From Natronomonas sp. (GTDB lineage Archaea > Halobacteriota > Halobacteria > Halobacteriales > Haloarculaceae), in assembly GCA_007121575.1 (NCBI GenBank), contig SKKJ01000378.1, forward strand, positions 1 to 9,621: a stretch of 9,621 nucleotides of DNA, written 5' to 3'. The translations under genes and the position numbers were made by a program. Positions 5,245 through 9,621 of the stretch are shown here, piece by piece. Every line of letters starts with the position of its first letter. Within the stretch, counting starts at the first letter, position 1. The notes under the pieces are model-generated. The model had not been told where the DNA came from, searched no databases, and worked only from the letters and a program-made list of their open reading frames with translations.

Positions 5245-5249
5245 AAAAG
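5245..5249 (-). terminator. T-rich stop signal after tRNA-Met
   Basis: The minus strand reads CTTTTC immediately after the discriminator base, a short T-run of the kind that ends archaeal tRNA transcripts. Confidence 0.35.
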
Positions 5250-5383
5250 TGCCCGGGGAGGGCTCCGAACCCTCGATCTCCGCATGTCCCAGGAACGAGA
5301 CGCAGGCAGCGTCTCTGAGGACATGTCGGCTCCCGCCTCGTACCCTATGAGTGCGGCGCTATGTCCAGCTAAGCCACCCGGGC
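5250..5383 (-). tRNA. elongator tRNA-Met (CAU) with intron
   Basis: The acceptor arms GCCCGGG (5383-5377) and CCCGGGC (5257-5251) pair perfectly and are followed by discriminator A at 5250. The D arm has GCTT...TAGC with one T-T mismatch and the AGCTGG loop. The anticodon stem CCGCA/TGCGG closes loop CTCATA-A with anticodon CAT at 5349-5347. The T arm is GAGGG-TTCGGAG-CCCTC. CCA is not encoded. It is the elongator rather than the initiator by its G-C first acceptor pair and by its intron, which haloarchaeal elongator tRNA-Met genes are known to carry. The mature length without CCA is 74. The 3' side borders the decayed accessory island, and tRNA-Met is a known integration site for SNJ2-type haloarchaeal proviruses. 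Confidence 0.93.
5286..5345 (-). other. 60-base tRNA-Met intron with bulge-helix-bulge
   Basis: The intron lies between positions 37 and 38. The splice motif is canonical: the 4-pair central helix CTCA/TGGG is flanked by 3-base bulges TA|G and AC|A, and the inner helix GGTACGA/TCGTTCC has one T-T mismatch. Inside the intron a hairpin GAGACGC-TGCCT-GCGTCTC is perfect over 7 pairs. It would be removed by the archaeal splicing endonuclease EndA. No C/D box guide features were recognised. Confidence 0.88.
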
Positions 5384-5552
5384 TCACTTTCCGGTAGTCG
5401 GCTTTGACCCTTCAACTTTCCTATCTCCCTTCAGCGATTCGGGCTGTCACCGTCCCGCATGATCACCGCATTTATACTGGATCGCGAGGAGGATACCCCG
5501 ATCTACTGTGCACGGGGTAACATTCAAGCTATTCTGTCGGTACAGCACACGT
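5384..5552 (+). promoter_or_regulatory. intergenic region with TATA box at 5471-5477
   Basis: TTTATAC at 5471-5477 would start a plus-strand transcript near 5500, giving a leader of about 50 bases before the ATG at 5553. The same region must contain the minus-strand tRNA-Met promoter, but I see no convincing box for it. No other gene or repeat is visible. Confidence 0.4.
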
Positions 5553-6587
5553 ATGGACGCACTTCCGGAGTTGTTATCCGAAACCGTCGGGGACGCGACG
5601 GTCATCGAGACGATCGATATCGGCGGTGGAGACGCAGTTTCCGTGACCCGTGAAGCGACCCACATCTACCGCTCGGACGGATTATTGAGCGATGAGTCGG
5701 TCGAAACGTTCGGACACGATACCGAACGGTTATCGATCCGGACGAAGCGGCGAAAGAGTGAGATTCGTCTGGAGACTCTCGATACCGATACTGGATTTAC
5801 GGTCCCATCGAAAGCCGTGGATTCGATCCTCGAGGCGATGATCGAAGGAGTTCTCCGAACGACCGACGTGATCGACGCCGATGAGGACGTCGTCGCGCAG
5901 TTTCGATTCAGCGAACTCACGCTCGTCGTGACCGACCGGCGAATCTTCGAACACGTCGGCAGCGCCGTGTGGGACGGGGACTTCGAAACCGTCGACTACG
6001 CCGATCTAACCGGACTCAAGTTTGAAAAAGGAAGCGTCGCGACGCAGGTCGTACTCGAGACCGCGGATCGACGACGACGAGTCAAAGTCCCGAACGAACA
6101 CGCGGGCCGCGTTCGTAGAGAAATCCAAAACGCCGTCTTCGGGTACCACGATGTTTCATCGCTCGAATCGCTTCAAACGGCACTCAGCGATGAAGAATCG
6201 GACGCCGAGACTGCGGAGGCACAGGCGGCTGTCGACAGTGAACGAGAACGGAGAATCCAGAATAACGCGGGAACGACAAATTCGGCCGAAAGCGAGGCAC
6301 ACGATGATTTCGTGTCGGCGGATTGGACGCCATCGACAGCGCGGGAAGAAAACGAATCAGCGCCGTGGGAGATGGATCGACAGAACGAGGCGTTCGATAC
6401 GGACGAAGGGCGCCGTTCGCCAACGAAGCAAGCGACGGTGGAGACTGGGTCGCTCACAGCAGAGATCGAGACGCTCACACAGCGAGTCGAGGCGATTTCT
6501 ACGCAACTCGATGAACAGACCGAGCTGATCGAATCACAACAAGAGTTAATCGAACAACTCGTCGACGAGCTTCGGCGCGGACGATAA
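5553..6587 (+). CDS. haloarchaeal conserved protein, probable DUF7115 family, with C-terminal coiled coil
   Basis: This is a 344-residue, strongly acidic cytoplasmic protein without signal peptide or membrane span. Residues 1-195 form a beta-rich region with two similar halves: RSDGLLSDESVETF and RKSEIRL in the first, RFSELTLVVTDRRI and GSAVWDGDF in the second. This recalls tandem PH-like domains. Residues about 205-298 are low-complexity and rich in Glu/Asp/Ser/Ala, probably disordered. Residues 301-340 form a heptad-patterned coiled coil ending in Arg residues. I start at 5553 because family members begin at this point (MDALPELL) and because the 15 codons back to a GTG at 5508 have atypical codon use. 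Function is unknown; the coiled coil implies oligomerisation or a scaffold role. It converges on the next gene with a 9-base gap. Confidence 0.75.
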   Translation: MDALPELLSETVGDATVIETIDIGGGDAVSVTREATHIYRSDGLLSDESVETFGHDTERLSIRTKRRKSEIRLETLDTDTGFTVPSKAVDSILEAMIEGVLRTTDVIDADEDVVAQFRFSELTLVVTDRRIFEHVGSAVWDGDFETVDYADLTGLKFEKGSVATQVVLETADRRRRVKVPNEHAGRVRREIQNAVFGYHDVSSLESLQTALSDEESDAETAEAQAAVDSERERRIQNNAGTTNSAESEAHDDFVSADWTPSTAREENESAPWEMDRQNEAFDTDEGRRSPTKQATVETGSLTAEIETLTQRVEAISTQLDEQTELIESQQELIEQLVDELRRGR

Positions 6588-6590
6588 TTC

Positions 6591-6612
6591 GACCGGTCAC
6601 TCCCGTCCGGTC
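6591..6612. terminator. inverted repeat at a convergent gene junction
   Basis: GACCGG (6591-6596) and CCGGTC (6607-6612) flank 10 bases covering the 9-base gap and the last codons of the converging DUF5830-type gene. It may help end both transcripts; no T-tract is present. Confidence 0.25.
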
Positions 6613-6959
6613 ACTTTCCGGATGCACGAAGAGCCGAACGGTCCATGTTCACCGGCTTCGAGTTTCATGAAGTACCCCGTCGAGATCGACGTTCCACAGC
6701 GGCGACACTCGAACTCTCCCTCGCGTGAGATGACCTCGCTTTCGAAGCTGAGGAACCGACCACCGACCGGACGAACCGTATCGCCGTCTCGGGTGATATG
6801 GCCTCGCCGTTCCGCTTCCTCGAGGATCGCCCGCGTCGTCTCGTGATGTGTGCTGATCGTTTCGATTCGGTCGATCACGGCCGGGAGCGACAGCTCCGCG
6901 TGTTCGAGTCTCGCAAGGAGTTGGACACCGAGTTCGACGGGATCAGCTTCGCGCTCCAC
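6597..6959 (-). CDS. haloarchaeal conserved protein, probable DUF5830 family
   Basis: This is a 120-residue protein. Residues 5-65 look like a winged-helix region (LARLEHAELSLPAVIDRI, then AILEEAERRGHI). The C-terminal part has C85-x2-C88 in ECRRCGTSISTGYF and Cys112 in GPFGSSCIRK, suggesting a small zinc or metal site. I chose GTG 6959 as the start because the family begins about here (EREADPVELGVQLL) and the frame upstream to 7076 lies over the promoter repeats and lacks family character. It is transcribed divergently from the VTT membrane protein with 56 bases between starts. It could be a small transcription factor or RNA-binding protein, but no function is known to me. Confidence 0.75.
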   Translation of the reverse strand: MEREADPVELGVQLLARLEHAELSLPAVIDRIETISTHHETTRAILEEAERRGHITRDGDTVRPVGGRFLSFESEVISREGEFECRRCGTSISTGYFMKLEAGEHGPFGSSCIRKVTGRE

Positions 6960-6987
6960 ACCGTGGGATACATACTGAATACCAATA

Positions 6988-7004
6988 GCGTTTCGGAACG
7001 GCAA
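6988..7004. repeat. direct repeat copy 1 in divergent promoter
   Basis: GCGTTTCGGAACGGCAA matches the second copy at 7023-7039 in 16 of 17 bases. The core CGTTTCGGAACG is itself nearly palindromic (10 of 12). It lies in the 56-base space between two divergent genes, where a shared regulator could bind. Confidence 0.5.
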
Positions 7005-7015
7005 ACAGGTAGAAT

Positions 7016-7747
7016 GTGAATCGCGTTTCCGAACGGCAACGGACGTTCGAACGCACCACAAGAGGTTTGACGCCACGGCCGGTTCGTTCGCTCGTGCAGC
7101 GCGCGACGGTTCGGCAGCTGATCGGTATCGCGATCGTCGGTGCGGTCGCAGCCGCGGCTGCGACGTTGAGTTCTCCGAAAGCCACGTTCGAATCCGTGCA
7201 GTTGCTCAGTGCGCGCCCGATCCTCTTGGCGATTGTCCTCGTCGGGCTCTACCTGATTCGCCCGCTGTTGGCGTGGCCGATCAGTGTGCTCTCGGTTTTT
7301 CTCGGATATCTGCTCGGACCGGAAGCGATCCCGATCGCGCTTTTGGGTGCTGTCGGAACGACGCTTCCCGCATATCTTCTGGCACGCTGGGTCGGACACG
7401 ACGTCGGCGTACTCGCACGAGTCGGCGAGACGGGAGCAACGATCCGGCGAACGACCGGCGACTTTCGAGGTGTTATCGCCGTCCGACTCGCACCGCTACC
7501 AACGGACCCGATCTCGTATGCGGCCGGCCTCGCCGGTGTTCCGTTGCGGCCGTACATTCTCGGCACTGCCGTCGGCGAGGCGCCGTGGGTCGTGACGGCG
7601 GTCCTTATCGGAGCGTCGATGGGACAACTGACGACCGCCGGCGTCTCCGTGAGTCCGCTCATGGTCGTGACGCTCCTCGCAGTTTCTGTGTTATTCGCTG
7701 TTTCACGGCCGGCGTATCAGCGACTGGCAGATCAAACGGCGATCTAG
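7016..7747 (+). CDS. TVP38/TMEM64 (VTT, DedA-like) integral membrane protein
   Basis: This is a 243-residue membrane protein of the VTT domain superfamily. The N-terminus (1-33) is Arg-rich and likely cytoplasmic. Hydrophobic segments lie near residues 34-52, 67-86, 88-101, 104-124 and 212-230, with the re-entrant type core between. The family signatures are visible: FLGYLLGPEAIPIALLGAVG around 95-114, and RLAPLPTDPISYAAGL around 157-172 followed by GTAVGEAPW at 183-191. Relatives in bacteria and eukaryotes act in lipid transport or scrambling and envelope homeostasis; the role in haloarchaea is not established. The start is uncertain: GTG 7016 gives the full Arg-rich N-terminus, while GTG 7094 (residue 27) would still keep every membrane segment. 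The stop shares the bases CTAG with the facing microprotein gene. Confidence 0.82.
   Translation: MNRVSERQRTFERTTRGLTPRPVRSLVQRATVRQLIGIAIVGAVAAAAATLSSPKATFESVQLLSARPILLAIVLVGLYLIRPLLAWPISVLSVFLGYLLGPEAIPIALLGAVGTTLPAYLLARWVGHDVGVLARVGETGATIRRTTGDFRGVIAVRLAPLPTDPISYAAGLAGVPLRPYILGTAVGEAPWVVTAVLIGASMGQLTTAGVSVSPLMVVTLLAVSVLFAVSRPAYQRLADQTAI
7023..7039. repeat. direct repeat copy 2 in divergent promoter
   Basis: GCGTTTCCGAACGGCAA begins 35 bases after copy 1, a little over three helical turns away. It overlaps the first codons of the VTT gene if that starts at 7016, or lies in its leader if the GTG at 7094 is used. Confidence 0.5.
7044..7053. repeat. perfect palindrome CGTTCGAACG
   Basis: This 10-base perfect palindrome is 5 bases after repeat copy 2 and shares its CGTT...AACG halves. 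It could be a third related operator site. A short CG-rich palindrome also occurs often by chance in this base composition. Confidence 0.3.
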
Positions 7748-7869
7748 AACGTAAAGGGGTCGCTACAATCGACGACGACGCCATGTTGTGGACAGACGTA
7801 CTTGCAGTGCCGTTTGTACATCGGCGTTTCACACATCGGACACGGTCGACCCGCGGCACCGTCGTTCAT
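7744..7869 (-). CDS. 41-residue zinc-finger microprotein
   Basis: The protein begins MNDGAAGRPCPMCETPMYKR and continues HCKYVCPQHGVVVDC, ending SDPFTF. Cysteines at 10, 13, 22, 26 and 35 plus His21 and His29 give a CPxC-type zinc finger. Very small CPxCG-related proteins of this kind are widespread in haloarchaea, and this one matches a form I recognise as conserved (MYKRHCKYVCPQHG). A TTTTTTAC box about 29 bases before the ATG supports a leaderless transcript. It lies 74 bases downstream of the ribonucleotide reductase gene on the same strand and overlaps the VTT gene tail-to-tail by 4 bases. Function is unknown; regulatory or RNA-related roles have been suggested for such proteins. Confidence 0.8.
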   Translation of the reverse strand: MNDGAAGRPCPMCETPMYKRHCKYVCPQHGVVVDCSDPFTF

Positions 7870-7893
7870 ATGGATAGATGCGCGTGACCGAAG

Positions 7894-7902
7894 TAAAAAA
7901 GC
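7894..7902 (-). promoter_or_regulatory. T-rich TATA-like box of the zinc-finger microgene
   Basis: CTTTTTTAC on the minus strand is centred about 29 bases before the ATG at 7869. It implies the microgene has its own promoter rather than depending only on readthrough from the reductase gene. The T-run could also contribute to termination after the reductase gene. Confidence 0.4.
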
Positions 7903-7943
7903 TCCGAGGAAAGTGAGTCGCCCTCGAAATCGTGTGAGCTACC

Positions 7944-9621
7944 TCAACACTCCGACCAGCCGCAGCTCTCGCAGGTCTTACACCCTTCCGAATAATACAG
8001 CGTCATGCTGTTGCACTCGGGACATTCGGGGGATTCACCGGAATCGATCAGCGACTGTGCAGCATCGGTATCGTCGTTCGGTGACCCGGGCGAGCCGGTG
8101 TCAGCGACCGCGCCACCGTCGGTTTCGGGCGGTGTCTCTCGGGCCGTGCCGGCTCGTTGCGTCTCGTCTGCGATCTCACTCAGATTCTGCTGTTGTGGAT
8201 ACGCTTTGTTGACTTCGCCATCGAGATATCGCCGCATCGCGGTCCCGATCGCATCCGGGATCGAATTGATCTGTTCGCCCTTATCCCACGCGACTTTTGG
8301 CGAGCGAATTCCCTGTAGTTCGTCCGCGATCTCTTCGGGGTCGACACCGGATCGAAGCGCCGTCGAGATCGTCTTCGCGAGCGCCTCTGTGAAAGAGGCG
8401 GTGAATCCGCCAGAGTTGCCGATGTTGGCAAACAACTCGAACGGACGGCCGTTTTCGGGGTTCTCGTTGATGTTGACGTAGAGCTTTCCGTAGCCGGTGT
8501 CGATTCGCTGCGTAACACCGTGAAGCACGTCCGGGCGTGGCTGTTTCTTTCCGAGTGCAGGACCACTGCCGAACAGCGCTTCGAGATCGGTTTCGAGCAT
8601 CGCGCGGACCTCGTCGCTGTCGAGGAAGCCTTCGATTCCGCCGAAGATCTCTTCGATGTTTTCGACGATCACCTCTGCGGCCTCCGTTTCGCCCATACTC
8701 GCGAATTCGGCGTTCTGAGCGCGCGTCGTGAGAACCTGCTTCGAGCGGGTACCATCGCGGTAGTAGGTGACTCCTTTCCCACCGTGGTCGTAGATGTACT
8801 CGAACACCTCTTTCGCGTCCTCGAGCGTCGAGTCGTTCGGTGCGTTGACCGTCTTCGAAATCGCCGAGTCGACCCCTTCTTGGCAGGCGACCTGAACGCC
8901 CGCGTGCGCTTTCGCCGAGAGATCACCGGTCGTCACGAACAGTTCGCCGATCGCGTCCGGCACCGTCGAGAGCCCGTCTATCCCGTCGAATTCGTTGTTC
9001 GCCATCTGGTCTTGGGCTTCCCGTTTGACCGCTTCGACATCGAGATCGTTCTCTTCGAGAACGCGGAGGAAGTAATCGTCGAACTCGACGAGCATCTCAT
9101 CGCCCTGCACGTCGTCGGAGACGTTCTTGTAGTAGGCGACGTTGTAGATCGGCTCACAGCCGCCGGTCGTGTTTCCGAGCATCGAGGTGGTTCCGGTCGG
9201 TGCGATGGTCGTCGTGTTGTGATTCCGCATCGGGAAGCCGTCTACCCACTCGTCGGCGTCGAGGCCGGTTTGGTTTTCGAACCATTCGCGGTACGCTATC
9301 GGGTCAGCGTATTTCGAGTTCTCCCACTCCTCGAAGACGCCGCGCTCTTCGGCGAGTTCATGAGACGCCCACTTCGAACCGTGGTTGATGTGCCGCATCA
9401 CCTGTCGAGCGACCTCGTTGCCCTCTTCGGATCCGTACTTGATTCCGAGTTGGATGTACAGTTGCGCCAACCCCATCACGCCGAGGCCGATCTTCCGCAT
9501 CTCACGGACCTTCCGTTCGATCTTCTCGACCGGGAAATCCGACATCGTGACGACGTTTTCGAGGAATCGGGTCCCGAGTTCGATCCGTTCGTCGAACTCC
9601 TCGAAGTCGATCGCTTCGTCG
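7944..9621 (-). CDS. nrdJ: adenosylcobalamin-dependent (class II) ribonucleotide reductase, C-terminal part
   Basis: The frame is open to the right edge, so the 5' part lies outside; 558 residues are visible. It reduces ribonucleotides to deoxyribonucleotides with B12 radical chemistry. The class II signature APTGT (9189-9203), preceded by RNHNTTTI, sits in the barrel, followed by GNTTGGCEPIYN. Next comes the ISKTVNAPNDST ... GVTYYRDGTRSKQVL region that closes the catalytic domain. A TSCPD-type domain spans roughly 8543-8211. After a disordered acidic linker, the C-terminus carries a six-Cys cluster (CPEC, CKTCESC, SEC) expected to act in re-reduction or zinc binding. The catalytic Cys-Asn-Glu residues would be in the missing N-terminal part. 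No intein interrupts the visible portion, although archaeal reductase genes often hold them. The ATG at 9545 is internal. Confidence 0.95.
   Translation of the reverse strand, partial: DEAIDFEEFDERIELGTRFLENVVTMSDFPVEKIERKVREMRKIGLGVMGLAQLYIQLGIKYGSEEGNEVARQVMRHINHGSKWASHELAEERGVFEEWENSKYADPIAYREWFENQTGLDADEWVDGFPMRNHNTTTIAPTGTTSMLGNTTGGCEPIYNVAYYKNVSDDVQGDEMLVEFDDYFLRVLEENDLDVEAVKREAQDQMANNEFDGIDGLSTVPDAIGELFVTTGDLSAKAHAGVQVACQEGVDSAISKTVNAPNDSTLEDAKEVFEYIYDHGGKGVTYYRDGTRSKQVLTTRAQNAEFASMGETEAAEVIVENIEEIFGGIEGFLDSDEVRAMLETDLEALFGSGPALGKKQPRPDVLHGVTQRIDTGYGKLYVNINENPENGRPFELFANIGNSGGFTASFTEALAKTISTALRSGVDPEEIADELQGIRSPKVAWDKGEQINSIPDAIGTAMRRYLDGEVNKAYPQQQNLSEIADETQRAGTARETPPETDGGAVADTGSPGSPNDDTDAAQSLIDSGESPECPECNSMTLYYSEGCKTCESCGWSEC

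Noticed and set aside
3373..5249. Duplicate of the tRNA-Met 3' end as a provirus attachment site
   Set aside because: I looked by eye for a repeat of the tRNA 3' half (such as GGGCTCCGAACC) in this interval and elsewhere in the window and found none.
5031..5387. Extension of the 51-codon gene through the tRNA
   Set aside because: The upstream part covers the tRNA-Met gene and lies in the wrong frame relative to the Cys-rich reading.
5508..5552. Earlier GTG start for the DUF7115-type protein
   Set aside because: The 15 extra codons are atypical and the family begins at the ATG at 5553.
7944..9621. Intein within the ribonucleotide reductase
   Set aside because: The visible part reads as continuous reductase sequence without splicing motifs.
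1..9621. CRISPR array or other regularly spaced repeats
   Set aside because: No repeat-spacer pattern was seen; the only near-identical repeats are the pair at 6988-7039.

Overview
The window comes from a halophilic archaeon (class Halobacteria). The evidence is acidic Asp/Glu-rich proteins with G/C-ending codons, promoters that place a TATA box about 25 bases before the start codon (leaderless transcripts), an elongator tRNA-Met(CAU) with a bulge-helix-bulge intron, several protein families restricted to haloarchaea, and relics of IS1341/IS605-type TnpB elements. Genus cannot be fixed from the sequence alone.

Layout. At 120-3372 there are three metabolic genes: a SelA-like PLP enzyme of the MJ0158 family (+), facing a classical SDR dehydrogenase (-) across a hairpin, then a CitE-like (HpcH/HpaI) acyl-CoA lyase (-). 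A small TnpB fragment sits between the last two. At about 3485-5250 there is an accessory island downstream of the tRNA-Met 3' end. It holds a decayed TnpB element with its right-end hairpin at 3485, a chain of very short minus-strand genes coupled by ATGA overlaps (56, 54 and 42 codons, with hints of one more on each side), a coding-like fragment on the plus strand, a 40-base palindrome related to the insertion-sequence end, and two truncated small genes, one of them Cys-rich. The intron-bearing tRNA-Met gene lies at 5250-5383.

From 5553 the window returns to chromosome-like genes: a DUF7115-type coiled-coil protein (+), a DUF5830-type zinc protein (-), a VTT/DedA-type membrane protein (+) diverging from it across a promoter with repeated motifs, a 41-residue zinc-finger microprotein (-), and the C-terminal 558 residues of a B12-dependent ribonucleotide reductase (-) that runs off the right edge.

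The most interesting part is the 3485-5250 island. It reads as a decayed integrated virus or plasmid segment next to tRNA-Met, a site used by SNJ2-type haloarchaeal proviruses, later eroded by IS605-family elements. No integrase, replication gene, CRISPR array or duplicated tRNA end was found, so the viral origin is inference. The remaining genes look like ordinary haloarchaeal housekeeping or conserved hypothetical loci.
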